64,000 nucleotides of DNA from Bacillota bacterium (GCA_023401925.1 JAEXDA010000057.1:124001-188000), one strand, 5' to 3'; positions 13,825-23,122 are shown, counted from the stretch's first letter. Made by a program: numbers and translations. The notes: generated from the letters alone by a model not told the origin.

Positions 13825-15756
13825 TCATTCCAGTTCAAACATACCGATGTAGAGCTGGTAATACTTGCCCTTTTCGGCAATCAACTGCTCATGGCTGCCG
13901 CGTTCGATGATTTCTCCATGATCCAGTACCATGATCACGTCGGCATTCTGGATGGTGGACAAGCGGTGAGCGATGACGAACACCGTTCTTCCTTTCATCA
14001 AGGCATCCATGCCCTTCTGGACGATGGCCTCGGTCCGGGTGTCGATGGAAGAGGTGGCTTCGTCAAGGATCATCACCGGCGGGTCGGCCACCGCCGCCCG
14101 GGCGATCGACAGCAATTGCCGCTGCCCCTGGGAAAGATCGCTGCCGTCGCCTTCCAGCACGGTTTGGTATCCCTGGGGCAGCATCCGGATAAACCCGTCG
14201 GCGTTGGCCAGCTTGGCGGCGGCGATACATTCCTCATCGCTAGCGTCCAGCTTGCCGTAACGGATATTATCCATTACCGTCCCCGTAAACAAGTTAACGT
14301 TCTGCAAAACAATCCCCAGGGAGCGGCGGAGGTCCCCCTTGCGGATCTTATTGATATTGATACCGTCATAACGGATCTTACCGTCGGCGATATCGTAAAA
14401 ACGGTTGATCAAATTGGTGATGGTGGTTTTTCCGGCGCCGGTGGCTCCGACGAAAGCCACCTTTTGCCCGGGCTTGGCATAGAGGGTCACCTCATGCAGC
14501 ACGGTCTTGTTCTCCTCATAACCGAAGTCCACATCGTAAAAGCGGATTTCCCCCTGCAAGGACGTATAAGTAACGGTACCGTCCCCATGGGGATGCTTCC
14601 AGGCCCAAATCTCGGTCCGTTCCCGGCATTCGCGGAGTTCGCCGTTTTCGATTGTAGCATTGACCAGCGTCACATAACCCTGGTCCTGTTCGGGTTGTTC
14701 ATCCATCAACGCAAAAATTCGCGAAGCGCCGGCCAGCGCCATAATCACCATGTTAAACTGCATCGAAATCTGGCCAATCGGGTTGACAAAAGCCCGGGAG
14801 AGGGTCAAAAAAGAAATGATCGTCCCGATGGTCATGGCATGGACCCCGGTCAGGCTCAGGTTATGCAGGCCTGCAATGCCGGCCGCCCCGCCCACGATGG
14901 CCAGCAATACGTATAGCAGATAGCCCATGTTCATCACCACCGGCATCATAATATTGCCGTATTTATTGGCCTCGGTGGCGCAATAGCAAAGTTCGTCGTT
15001 TTTCCGGTCAAACTCCCGCACAGCCCGTTCTTCATGACAAAAGACCTTCACGACTTTCTGGGCGTTAATCATTTCTTCGATATAGCCGTTGACCTCGCCC
15101 AGGGATTCTTGCTGTTTGGCAAAAAAATTGGTACCCCGGCCCAGCAATTCTTTCAACACTTTCAGCAAGATCACCACGAATACTCCCACAAAGACGGTCA
15201 GGCCGATGCTGAGATAAAGCATGGCCACAAAGGCGGATATCATCGATACCAAAGAGAAAAACATCTGCGGCAGACTCATGGAAATGGCCTGGCGCAAGGT
15301 ATCGGTGTCGTTGGTATAATAGCTCATCACATCGCCGAAGCTGTGGGAGTCAAAATAGCGGATCGGCAAGCTCTGCATATGGGTAAACATTTGATCGCGG
15401 ATTTTTTTCAGGGTGCCCTGAGCGATCACGACCATGGTCCGGTTGTAGAACAAGGTGGCCAGCACACCGCAAAGGTAAATGGCACCCATTAAAAACATCA
15501 TTTCCAACAAACCGGTCAATACCGGATGGGTCTGTCCCAGCACCGGCAGGATATACTTATCGATCAGGGTCTGCAGGAACAAGGAAGACCCCGCTCCGGC
15601 GGCCGCACTGACTAAGATGCAAACCACGACCAAAAACAATTGAATTTTATATTCGGCCATATAGGAAAAAAGCCTGCGGATGGTACCCGGTTTAAAACGG
15701 CGCTGCGGCGCCCGAGGACCGCTGGACCGCTCCCGGCCTGATTGCCTTTCACTCAT
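13825..15756 (-). CDS. ABC exporter half-transporter, canonical ATPase site
   Basis: A 643-residue type IV ABC exporter half. Six membrane segments span about residues 40-330. The nucleotide-binding domain has Walker A GATGAGKTT, signature LSQGQRQLL, Walker B VMILDEATSSID with catalytic Glu, and the His switch VIAHRLSTI. The domain linker is longer than usual. ATG 15756 overlaps the stop of the partner gene by eight bases and has a G-rich ribosome site. With its partner it forms a heterodimeric exporter of the BmrCD/LmrCD type, typically exporting drugs or lipids. Base composition is visibly more GC-rich than the island to its left. Confidence 0.92.
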   Translation of the reverse strand: MSERQSGRERSSGPRAPQRRFKPGTIRRLFSYMAEYKIQLFLVVVCILVSAAAGAGSSLFLQTLIDKYILPVLGQTHPVLTGLLEMMFLMGAIYLCGVLATLFYNRTMVVIAQGTLKKIRDQMFTHMQSLPIRYFDSHSFGDVMSYYTNDTDTLRQAISMSLPQMFFSLVSMISAFVAMLYLSIGLTVFVGVFVVILLKVLKELLGRGTNFFAKQQESLGEVNGYIEEMINAQKVVKVFCHEERAVREFDRKNDELCYCATEANKYGNIMMPVVMNMGYLLYVLLAIVGGAAGIAGLHNLSLTGVHAMTIGTIISFLTLSRAFVNPIGQISMQFNMVIMALAGASRIFALMDEQPEQDQGYVTLVNATIENGELRECRERTEIWAWKHPHGDGTVTYTSLQGEIRFYDVDFGYEENKTVLHEVTLYAKPGQKVAFVGATGAGKTTITNLINRFYDIADGKIRYDGININKIRKGDLRRSLGIVLQNVNLFTGTVMDNIRYGKLDASDEECIAAAKLANADGFIRMLPQGYQTVLEGDGSDLSQGQRQLLSIARAAVADPPVMILDEATSSIDTRTEAIVQKGMDALMKGRTVFVIAHRLSTIQNADVIMVLDHGEIIERGSHEQLIAEKGKYYQLYIGMFELE

Positions 15757-17500
15757 GAAGGACACCCCCCCGGTTCTGGGACTCATAAACTTCCCGGTAA
15801 ATAGCGCAAGTTCGCAGCAATTGCTCATGAGTACCGACTGCGTCGACTCTACCGTTATCCAGCACGATAATTTTGTCGGCATCCTGCACCGAGGAAACCC
15901 GTTGGGCGATGATCAGCTTGGTGGTATGGGGTAGATCCTTTTTAAAGGCCTGCCGGATCAACTGGTCGGTTTTGGAGTCCACCGCACTGGTGGAATCGTC
16001 CAGAATCAAAATTTTGGGCTTTTTCAACAAAGCCCGGGCGATGCAAAGCCGCTGCCGCTGGCCGCCGGAAACATTGGCGCCGCCCTGTGCGATATACGTA
16101 TCGTATTGGCCCGGAAATTCCCGGATAAAACCGTCGGCCTGAGCCAGTTCACAGGCACGAATCATCTCTTCATCGCCGGCCTGTTCGTCGCCCCAGCGCA
16201 GATTCTCTTTGATGGTCCCGGAAAACAACACATTTTTTTGCAGAACCATCGCCACCTGATTGCGCAGGGACTCGATGTCGTAGTCCCGGACATCAACCCC
16301 GCCTACGGTCACTTTACCCTCGGAAACCTCATAAAGACGCGGAATCAGTTGCACCAGGCTGGACTTAGACGAACCGGTGCCGCCCAGAATGCCGATGGTT
16401 TCCCCGGAAGCGATCGTCAAGTTGACCCCGCTGAGAACCGGTTCTTCCGCTTTCCGATCATAAGAAAAGCTGACGTTCTCAAAGGTGATCGAACCATCCC
16501 TGACCGTGTACACCGGGCCAGGACCGTTTTGGAGATCGCTTTTCTCGTTTAAAATCTCCACGATCCGTTCCGCCGAGGCCCGGGAGATGATCACCATCAC
16601 AAAGACCATCGAAAGCATCATCAAGCTCATCAGGATTTGCATTGCATAAGTGACCAGGCTGGCCAATTCTCCCGTGGAAAGCCCGGCAACGGGATTGTTA
16701 TGGCTGGCGATGATTTCTTTCGCCCCGAGCCAGGCCAGTAATAGCATGCTGAGGTATAAACAAAACTGCATCAGGGGCATATTCATGGCCAGCCTTTTTT
16801 CGGCTTTGGTAAAATCGTTGAAGATCAACCGGGAAATATCTGCGAACTTCCGCTCTTCATAGTCTTCACGGGTGAAGGATTTGACCACCCGGATGCCGTG
16901 TAAATTTTCCTGGACCACATTGTTGAGACGGTCATAGGTCTTGAACACCCGTACGAAAATCGGGTGCACCCGCGTGATGATCAACCACAACCCCACTCCC
17001 AGCACCGGAATAACCGCCACGAAAATCAACGCCAGATGGGCGTCGATCCGGAATGAAAAAAGCAAAGCGAAGATCAGCATAATCGGGGAACGTACCGCCA
17101 GGCGAATTAACATCTGATAGGCATTCTGCACATTGGTAACATCGGTGGTCAGACGGGTGATGATGCTGGCGGTGGAAAACTTGTCAATGTTCGAAAACGA
17201 AAACTTTTGCACATTACAAAACATTTCCCGGCGCAAATTCCTGGCAAACCCCGAGGAAGCAATTGCCGCGCTGCGGCCCGCTAAAACCCCCGTCCATAGC
17301 GACAGCATCGCGGCTATGAACAGAGCCGAGCCCGCCCCCAAAACCCCGGGCATGCTTTGACGGGTAATCCCGTAGTCAATTAAATAAGCCATCAATGTGG
17401 GGATAGCGATCTCCAGCAACGCTTCTCCGCTCACATAAAGTGTAGTCAGAATGGTGTCCTTTTTAAATTCCCGGACACTGGCTAAGAGTCTCTTGAACAT
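15749..17500 (-). CDS. ABC exporter half-transporter, degenerate ATPase site
   Basis: A 583-residue partner of the downstream half. Six membrane segments (about 15-300), then Walker A GGTGSSKSSL, signature VSGGQRQRL, and Walker B ILILDDSTSAVD, where Asp replaces the catalytic Glu; the switch region reads IIAQRVSSV, with Gln for His. These replacements mark the degenerate site of heterodimeric exporters (known from TM287/288 and BmrCD). The gene comes 33 bases after the MarR gene and overlaps the next by eight bases, so all three form an operon. Confidence 0.92.
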   Translation of the reverse strand: MFKRLLASVREFKKDTILTTLYVSGEALLEIAIPTLMAYLIDYGITRQSMPGVLGAGSALFIAAMLSLWTGVLAGRSAAIASSGFARNLRREMFCNVQKFSFSNIDKFSTASIITRLTTDVTNVQNAYQMLIRLAVRSPIMLIFALLFSFRIDAHLALIFVAVIPVLGVGLWLIITRVHPIFVRVFKTYDRLNNVVQENLHGIRVVKSFTREDYEERKFADISRLIFNDFTKAEKRLAMNMPLMQFCLYLSMLLLAWLGAKEIIASHNNPVAGLSTGELASLVTYAMQILMSLMMLSMVFVMVIISRASAERIVEILNEKSDLQNGPGPVYTVRDGSITFENVSFSYDRKAEEPVLSGVNLTIASGETIGILGGTGSSKSSLVQLIPRLYEVSEGKVTVGGVDVRDYDIESLRNQVAMVLQKNVLFSGTIKENLRWGDEQAGDEEMIRACELAQADGFIREFPGQYDTYIAQGGANVSGGQRQRLCIARALLKKPKILILDDSTSAVDSKTDQLIRQAFKKDLPHTTKLIIAQRVSSVQDADKIIVLDNGRVDAVGTHEQLLRTCAIYREVYESQNRGGVLHE

Positions 17501-17533
17501 TAATCCGCTTCGTCCTCCTTGAATTTTGAAAGA

Positions 17534-17980
17534 CTACCCTTCAAAGGGCGATAAATTAGCTTTCATCCGTTGAAGGTATGAGTAAAGAGTATGCAATTCT
17601 TCCTCTGTAAATCCCTTGACCAAACTTTGTTCCATTTTTTCGGCATCCTCCCGCATCAGCTCTTTGATTTTCCAGGCTTTTTCGGTGAGCACGATCTTCT
17701 TGAGACGCGCATCCCGGCTGACCGCCTGCCGCCGGATTAAGCCTTTTTGTTCCATTAGCCGGAGTACTTTGGAAGCAGTGGAACGGGTCACAGTAAATTG
17801 TTCTTCCAGGTCTTTCTGGTAAACATCTTTATCTTTATTCTCAGCCAGATACCGGATAATCCAGCCGTTATTACCCGTAACGGTTTCAATTTCCTTCCGG
17901 TGGCTGGCGAATTCAAAATAGCGCCGCACTAAGTTGTTCAACGACCGGAGTTCCAATCCGAACCATATTTTTTCCATTCT
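17534..17980 (-). CDS. MarR-family transcriptional regulator
   Basis: A 148-residue winged-helix protein. NNGWIIRYLAENKDKDVYQK leads into the recognition region FTVTRSTASKVLRLMEQKGL and the wing IRRQAVSRDARLKKIVLTEK, with long dimerisation helices at both ends. ATG 17980 follows GGAGGGTGGGAG; the longer frame upstream covers the promoter and is excluded. As first gene of the exporter operon it most likely represses that operon until a ligand, often an exported drug, binds. See the promoter at 18051-18079. Confidence 0.92.
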   Translation of the reverse strand, partial: RMEKIWFGLELRSLNNLVRRYFEFASHRKEIETVTGNNGWIIRYLAENKDKDVYQKDLEEQFTVTRSTASKVLRLMEQKGLIRRQAVSRDARLKKIVLTEKAWKIKELMREDAEKMEQSLVKGFTEEELHTLYSYLQRMKANLSPFEG

Positions 17981-18035
17981 CCCACCCTCCTTCAATCTCT
18001 TCAGCCCGCAGCTGTATTTTTGTTGAATATAAAAC

Positions 18036-18051
18036 TGTTGTACGTCAAACA
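18036..18051 (-). promoter_or_regulatory. Candidate MarR operator
   Basis: TGTTGTACGTCAAACA is an imperfect palindrome (12 of 16 positions symmetric) overlapping the end of the -10 hexamer and the likely transcription start. Position and symmetry fit autoregulation by the MarR protein; binding is inferred. Confidence 0.5.
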
Positions 18052-18079
18052 TTATAACGAGTTCTTCCCCTGCTGTCAA
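18051..18079 (-). promoter_or_regulatory. Consensus vegetative promoter of the marR-ABC operon
   Basis: On the minus strand, TTGACA (18079-18074), a 17-base spacer and TATAAT (18056-18051) exactly match the housekeeping sigma consensus. It lies about 70 bases upstream of the MarR start. Confidence 0.85.
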
Positions 18080-18279
18080 TCGGCAGACCATGCCGTTCTC
18101 AAAGGGGTTTCATCCCCACCACCCCTTTGAAAAAGCCACCGATGGACCCGGTAAAATTTCATTACAACTTTTTGAATCGTGATCGGAATGGAAAAATAAT
18201 TGACTCCATGATGATAGTGAAAGGAGAGATCGGGATTGAACACCCGCAACGGCGGCAAAGCATCGCCCCATTCTGCGGA

Positions 18280-18696
18280 TTATAAATACCTCAAAAAATG
18301 AGTGGTCAATTGGTCACCCGAAAGTTCTACCATCATCATTTCATGGCCGATGATTTCCGTATCCCGGTCCTCTATCTTACCGGTCAGCCATTCTTTCAAG
18401 CTCGCCAAAATCCCATCTTTAAATTCCCGGCGCGCCTTTTCGGAATACTTTGACACCGCAACCGGATAAAGGAACAAAGAAGGCTTTAGCTGGCAATCAA
18501 TCGCAATACTGGCCAGCGCCTGTCCCCGGATTTTTAATGACGAATCACACCGGGAAGGCATTTGAAATTTTTTTTGAGTCCCGAATTCGATTCTTAGATC
18601 GGCGAAGTCCTTCGCCCACTCTTTAATCTCCAGAACCGAACAAGCATAGTCCTCGGCCGGAGAAAGCTTTTTAAAAGCCGCTACCTTAACGCTCAT
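18280..18696 (-). CDS. Hypothetical protein
   Basis: A 138-residue soluble protein starting at ATG 18696 behind AGAGGTTTAATC. It is mixed alpha/beta with a basic C-terminal half; no recognisable motif, signal peptide or membrane segment (representative segments: SAEDY-like start KKLSPAEDYACSVLEIKEWA; middle IAIDCQLKPSLFLYPVAVSK). It lies alone between the MarR promoter region and the DJ-1/PfpI genes. I do not recognise the family. Confidence 0.6.
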   Translation of the reverse strand: MSVKVAAFKKLSPAEDYACSVLEIKEWAKDFADLRIEFGTQKKFQMPSRCDSSLKIRGQALASIAIDCQLKPSLFLYPVAVSKYSEKARREFKDGILASLKEWLTGKIEDRDTEIIGHEMMMVELSGDQLTTHFLRYL

Positions 18697-18776
18697 GATT
18701 AAACCTCTTGATTATTTTTATATGACAAAGCCAACCGAAAGACTTCCCTATTGATCATACCATATTTCCAGTTCAG

Positions 18777-19367
18777 TCATTGAAGTTTTTCCCACTCTCC
18801 ATATTCCATATAAACCATGGTTTTATTCCTGACCTCCAGGCCGTGCAATTTCTCCACCATATCAAGGGACAAATCGATACCGGCCGAGATCCCGGCGGAA
18901 GTCAAAATCCTGCCGTTGTCGGTAAATCTTTGATCGCTCTTGATGACGGTCGATGGAGCAATTTCCCGCAACTCGGGAATCACTTCGTGGTGAGTGACGG
19001 ACTCCAGATTGTCCAACAGCCCGAGTCTCCCAAGGATGCGGGCGCCGGAACATACAGAAAATGTGAATTTCGACCCCTGATAATTCTGGCGGACCCAATC
19101 CAATACAGCGGGCTTGTTCATCTCGGACTTGGTCCCGACTCCCCCGGGAATCACCAAAATATCAATGGGAGGATGATTATCAAAACTGAAATCCGGCATG
19201 ACTTTTAATCCGTTCACGCTTCTGATTTCTTTTCCATCTTCGGTTACCGTAAATACTTTGAACAATTGGTAGTCATTGAGTTCGGAAGTAACGGAAAACA
19301 CTTCATATGGCCCTGCAAAGTCCAGCAATTCAACGTTAGAAAATAAAAAAATCCCCACATTCAACAT
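18777..19367 (-). CDS. DJ-1/PfpI-family protein, copy 1
   Basis: A 196-residue class I glutamine-amidotransferase-like protein. IDILVIPGGVGTKSEMNKPA holds the oxyanion-side glycine pair, and FTFSVCSGARILGRLGLLDN holds the nucleophile elbow with the reactive Cys. THHEVIPELREIAP and ILTSAGISAGIDLSLDMVEK place it near the AraC-associated and isonitrile-hydratase-like branch. Start at ATG 19367, seven bases after GGAGG. Function could be small-molecule hydrolysis or sensing. A second, divergent DJ-1 gene lies 26 bases upstream on the same strand. Confidence 0.88.
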   Translation of the reverse strand: MLNVGIFLFSNVELLDFAGPYEVFSVTSELNDYQLFKVFTVTEDGKEIRSVNGLKVMPDFSFDNHPPIDILVIPGGVGTKSEMNKPAVLDWVRQNYQGSKFTFSVCSGARILGRLGLLDNLESVTHHEVIPELREIAPSTVIKSDQRFTDNGRILTSAGISAGIDLSLDMVEKLHGLEVRNKTMVYMEYGEWEKLQ

Positions 19368-19393
19368 ACCCATTCCTCCGGGATTATTACGAT

Positions 19394-19981
19394 TTATTCT
19401 TTGATAAAGCCCATAATTTTTTTGATATGATCCGTATTATCGGAGCCGGTCAATATTTCCAGCAGCAAAAAAGCGACCTCCATCGCTGTTGCCGGATTCC
19501 AGGATGTAATCATCCCATCCTCAAAAACAACCGGTTGATGGATGACTTCAGCGCCAAATCGGGCCAAAGTTTCCTGGCGCAAACCATTTATATGATAAGT
19601 GGTAGCAGGTTTTCCGGTTAATAGGCCGCTTTTGCCAAGCACTAAAGCAGCTACACAAATTGTGGCAATAAGCTTATTTCGGGTTCGAAACTGCCGCACC
19701 AGATCCAAAAATCTCTCATTGTAAGCATCCCGGTAAAAGCCATACTCCTCGAACCCGCCCGGAATTGCCAATGCGCCATAGCTGTCCACGTTGATTTCGT
19801 CGATTAGATAATCAACAATCACTTTCTGGTCAAAAGAACTCTTCACTTCCCTGGTTAAGGCGCATGAATATAAGCGGGTCGTATGATCGCCGTCAATAAA
19901 ATTCCAGCCGATAACATCTATAAAAGCCGCCGCTTCATAAGTCTCAAATCCGTTTGCCAGAAGCAACAAGACTTTTTTCAC
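19394..19981 (-). CDS. DJ-1/PfpI-family protein, copy 2
   Basis: A 195-residue protein beginning at a GTG behind AAAGGAGCGTG: KKVLLLLANGFETYEAAAFI, then ALAIPGGFEEYGFY and the nucleophile elbow KLIATICVAALVLGKSGLLT with Cys. WNPATAMEVAFLLLEILTG closes the fold. This is the branch typified by human DJ-1 and YajL (ANGFE start). Probably a chaperone, deglycase or redox-sensing type protein; exact activity cannot be inferred. It forms a likely two-gene unit with copy 1 downstream. Confidence 0.88.
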   Translation of the reverse strand: MKKVLLLLANGFETYEAAAFIDVIGWNFIDGDHTTRLYSCALTREVKSSFDQKVIVDYLIDEINVDSYGALAIPGGFEEYGFYRDAYNERFLDLVRQFRTRNKLIATICVAALVLGKSGLLTGKPATTYHINGLRQETLARFGAEVIHQPVVFEDGMITSWNPATAMEVAFLLLEILTGSDNTDHIKKIMGFIKE

Positions 19982-20318
19982 TTTGTCACGCTCCTTTGAT
20001 GTTTGCAATCACCTTTCTTAAGGGATTAACGGCTTATATTTCAGAGCCCAATTGAAAAAATTTTTCCGGAATTTCGTTAGCCCTTTTTTTCTGATCTTAT
20101 TGTATCATGAAATCAACAACAATTCAGACGATTGTTTCGATAATAACTATCGTTTTTTCTATTAGGAGAACGTAGACATTTTATTGGCAATGAATATTGC
20201 TTTGGTTATTATGCTTCCATGGCGATTATTTCAGCCGCGGTTGGAGTTTTGCCCTGCCGCCGGCAATGATTCTATTACGATTAATACCCAGCCGCAAAGA
20301 GCTGATGGGGGGGTTGGA
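19982..20318. other. Intergenic region without a gene
   Basis: AT-rich region upstream of the DJ-1 pair. CGATA-ATAAC-TATCG followed by TTTTTTCT (about 20137-20159) is a short terminator-like hairpin for the plus strand, though no plus-strand gene ends here. The right half (20170-20310) has codon-like texture in several frames but no start and no recognisable product. Confidence 0.35.
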
Positions 20319-20759
20319 TCAATCATTGGAATTTGACATCCCCGGTCTTCGAAAACGCTGTTTCTTAACATAAGACTTGATTTTTGCCAGCTGTTCGGGA
20401 GTCAAGACCGCTTTCATCTGGGCAAACATCGCTCTTCGTTTAGTAATCAACTGGATCCGCAAACTATTGACTTCTTTGGTTTTATTGTCGATAGCGGATT
20501 GATTTAACGGATCCGCCGCCCATAATTGGCGAAGTTCTTTTTCCTTAACCCGTAAATCGTTTTTAATGAAGAGAGTGTCATTCTCAAATTGCTGGCGAAT
20601 GGCTATGATTTTTTGTTGTTGTTCAAGGCTAAGATTAAGGCCATTGTTATTATCCGTGATATAATCATCGGTTTCAAAACCGGAACCCGCCCGGGCAACA
20701 CAAGTAAACATATTGATGACCACTATTGCCGCTATGAATATCCATATGGTTCTGCTCAT
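20319..20759 (-). CDS. Spy/CpxP-like periplasmic protein
   Basis: A 146-residue protein with a signal peptide (MSRTIWIFIAAIVVINMFTC, cut near ARA). The mature part is helical with two LTxxQ-type motifs, LSLEQQQKI and LTPEQLAKIKS, joined by a charged helix; this is the pattern of the Spy/CpxP envelope-stress chaperones and periplasmic metal sensors. A second membrane is implied for it to act in a periplasm. It is transcribed divergently from the two-component genes at 21046-23110, which suggests it is their target or modulator. Confidence 0.8.
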   Translation of the reverse strand: MSRTIWIFIAAIVVINMFTCVARAGSGFETDDYITDNNNGLNLSLEQQQKIIAIRQQFENDTLFIKNDLRVKEKELRQLWAADPLNQSAIDNKTKEVNSLRIQLITKRRAMFAQMKAVLTPEQLAKIKSYVKKQRFRRPGMSNSND

Positions 20760-21045
20760 CTATTCGTTCACCCTTTCAAAGTTCAAATACAATTTTCTGC
20801 TCCATTCCTCCTCCCTTTTTTTCCTAAAGGTTATTGCGAATTTATATCCAAAGATTAATACAAACGAGTGGAAGTATCATGAAAAACTTATGGAGATTTT
20901 GTAGAGATTTCGCTTCAAACTACTTTTCGATTCTGGAATCGTTTATACTTGAATTATTCTTGCGACAAGGTTTCTTATGGTACATCAACAAATACCATGA
21001 AATAATACGGCGTATATCGGCGCTAATTACCGGGGTGAGTTTATC
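20760..21045. promoter_or_regulatory. Divergent promoter region, spy-like / response regulator
   Basis: A 286-base region between the two divergent genes, AT-rich in its left half. No single promoter is convincing by eye. Frames crossing it have no ribosome sites. Direct repeats for the response regulator were searched for and not found with certainty. Confidence 0.4.
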
Positions 21046-21765
21046 ATGTCAAAAATTTTGGTCATTGAAGATGAAATCAAAATTCAGCAAATTATCCACG
21101 CTTATTTGGTAAAAGAGGGATTTGAAGTCCTAACCGCGTCCGATGGGATTCAGGGACTGGAATCTTTTAAGACGGGCCATCCCGATTTGATTATTTTGGA
21201 CTTGATGTTACCCTTCATACCCGGCGAACAAATTTTGACCACAGTAAGACAGGCTTCGGATATTCCGGTGATCATTCTCTCCGCCAAGAAAGCCGAGGAA
21301 GAACGGATATTTGGTCTCAATATCGGTGCTGATGATTACTTGATAAAACCATTCAGCCCACGTGAACTGGTAGCCCGGGTCAATGCCCACCTAAGGAGGG
21401 TGAGAACCGCTCCCACCCCTGCAATATCTTCGTTTTTTTCATATAATCGTGGTTTGTTACAAATTGATTTGACAAAACACCAAGTATATCTGAAAAATCA
21501 ACCGGTAAACTTGACCCCCACCGAATTTAAACTGCTTCAACATTTATGCGAGGTACCCGGCCAGGTTTTTAGCCGAAGCCAACTGGTGGAACAAGTTCAG
21601 GGCTATAATTATAACGGATTCGACCGGACCATTGATAGTCATATTAAAAATTTACGCCAAAAAATTGAGCTCAACCCGGAAGCCCCCAATTTTATCATCA
21701 CAGTTTTCGGTTTAGGATATAAATTCGGAGGCGAACCCGATGTTCACAAATCTGCCAATTCATAA
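21046..21765 (+). CDS. OmpR-family response regulator
   Basis: A 239-residue two-domain regulator. The receiver domain (1-120) shows VIEDE, phospho-acceptor Asp52 in LIILDLMLP, and DDYLIKPFSPREL with the conserved Lys. The C-terminal winged helix (about 135-232) contains LTPTEFKLLQHLCEVPGQVF and TIDSHIKNLRQKIE, typical of OmpR/PhoB. The start follows GGGGTGAG. It overlaps the kinase start by 26 bases, so the two are co-translated. With a Spy-like gene next door, an envelope-stress (BaeR/CpxR-like) role is likely. Confidence 0.95.
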   Translation: MSKILVIEDEIKIQQIIHAYLVKEGFEVLTASDGIQGLESFKTGHPDLIILDLMLPFIPGEQILTTVRQASDIPVIILSAKKAEEERIFGLNIGADDYLIKPFSPRELVARVNAHLRRVRTAPTPAISSFFSYNRGLLQIDLTKHQVYLKNQPVNLTPTEFKLLQHLCEVPGQVFSRSQLVEQVQGYNYNGFDRTIDSHIKNLRQKIELNPEAPNFIITVFGLGYKFGGEPDVHKSANS

Positions 21766-23110
21766 AAAACTGATTGTGGTGATTTTGGGGATTTGCCTCA
21801 GCGGCATTTTAATTTTCGGTATCATTATCAATTCGATTCAAAACCGCAACTTTCAAAATTATTTAACCCAGATGCAGAACAATCGCGAGAAGCAAGTTGT
21901 AAGATCCCTGGCTAAAATATACCAGGAAAGCGGTGATTGGGATAGTCTGCCTTTGGAATTCATTTGGGGTCAGGCCATTTTCTTCGCCAATTTACGTTAT
22001 GTTACCGATACCAACGGCGAAGTGGTGTTGCTTTTTTACAACGGCAGACGTCCCTTAGAAGCAGCCGCCATCCGTTCTCTGCCAATCATGATTCGCAATC
22101 GCCGAGTCGGAACAGCCTTTTTTAGCCAAACCGCCTTTCGGAATCTCTTATCCAGGCAGGATCGATTATACCGGAAAACCATTTACGAATCAATTATCTG
22201 GTCGATTTTAATAACAGCCGCCTTGTCAATTATCGTGGCCCAAATCTTAGCGAAGAAATTAGCGGCGCCAATTCGTGAGATGAATAAATTGGCTCGGAAT
22301 ATTTCAAGCGGCAATCTTGAAACCAGGGTAAGTTATTTGTCGGGGGATGAGATCGGCCAATTAGGGCAAAGCATTAACCAGTTGGCCGATAAATTAACCC
22401 ATGTGGAAGGTTTACGAAAGAAAATGACCGCGGATGTAGCCCACGATTTACGGACCCCGCTTGCAACTATCCATAGCCATTTGGAAGGGATGATCGATGA
22501 AGTAATTCCCGCTTCCCCCGAGAATCTTGAATCATTATTGGAGGAAGTCGATCGTTTAACCAATTTAGTCACTGATCTTCAAGAGATTTCCCTTGCTGAT
22601 CGCTCGATTCAAAGATTAAAACAAGAACCTATCGCTTTGGATACTCTTATCAACGACGTCGTAAAAAAAATCAATCCCCTCTTTACCTATAAAGGCGTTA
22701 TTCTGGAATTAGGAAATACGGCATCGGTTGAAATTCTTTCCGATCGCGACGCTCTTGCTAAAATCATGGATAATTTGTTATCCAATGCTTTAAAATACAC
22801 CCCCGCGGGCAGGAAAGTACGAATTGAACTGCATGAGGCTCCGGAAGGAATTACAATCGATATCATCGACCAGGGTATCGGGATCTCCCAAAAAGATTTA
22901 CCTTTCATCTTCGAACGCTTTTACCGGACGGATCAGTCCCGAAACCGGGAAAGCGGAGGTTTTGGATTGGGACTAACGATTGTCAAGGAATTTGTCGAAG
23001 CTTTAGGCGGTAAGGTAACCGTCTCAAGCACTCCAGGTCAAGGAAGCAGGTTTTCCGTCCACTTGCCAAAGACCAAAATTTTTATGAATAAAGAGGGGGC
23101 GTCTTCCTGA
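21740..23110 (+). CDS. Sensor histidine kinase
   Basis: A 456-residue membrane kinase. Membrane segments at about 10-31 and 152-172 bracket an extracytoplasmic domain of about 120 residues. HAMP follows (about 172-225), then the H-box ADVAHDLRTPLATIHSHLEG with His235, N-box NLLSNALKYTP, G1 IDQGIGIS, F-box and G2 GFGLGLTIVKEF. The start sits behind GGAGG inside the regulator gene. The extracytoplasmic part has no motif I recognise; it probably senses envelope damage. It autophosphorylates His235 and passes phosphate to Asp52 of its partner. Confidence 0.95.
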   Translation: MFTNLPIHKKLIVVILGICLSGILIFGIIINSIQNRNFQNYLTQMQNNREKQVVRSLAKIYQESGDWDSLPLEFIWGQAIFFANLRYVTDTNGEVVLLFYNGRRPLEAAAIRSLPIMIRNRRVGTAFFSQTAFRNLLSRQDRLYRKTIYESIIWSILITAALSIIVAQILAKKLAAPIREMNKLARNISSGNLETRVSYLSGDEIGQLGQSINQLADKLTHVEGLRKKMTADVAHDLRTPLATIHSHLEGMIDEVIPASPENLESLLEEVDRLTNLVTDLQEISLADRSIQRLKQEPIALDTLINDVVKKINPLFTYKGVILELGNTASVEILSDRDALAKIMDNLLSNALKYTPAGRKVRIELHEAPEGITIDIIDQGIGISQKDLPFIFERFYRTDQSRNRESGGFGLGLTIVKEFVEALGGKVTVSSTPGQGSRFSVHLPKTKIFMNKEGASS

Positions 23111-23122
23111 CAACCCCCTCTT
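23091..23122. terminator. Hairpin between convergent genes
   Basis: AAGAGGGGG / CCCCCTCTT, a 9-bp stem spanning the kinase stop codon and just 3' of the hsp20 stop. T-tracts are weak on both sides, so termination may be partly factor-dependent. Confidence 0.5.

Noticed and set aside
13465..14916. Long plus-strand open frame of 483 codons
   Set aside because: It runs through the 42-bp repeats and then antisense to the ABC exporter; the antisense frame has exporter-shadow composition and no ribosome site.
18777..19981. Recent duplication of two DJ-1/PfpI genes
   Set aside because: The two proteins belong to clearly different branches and share little sequence beyond the fold, so tandem placement is not a recent copy.
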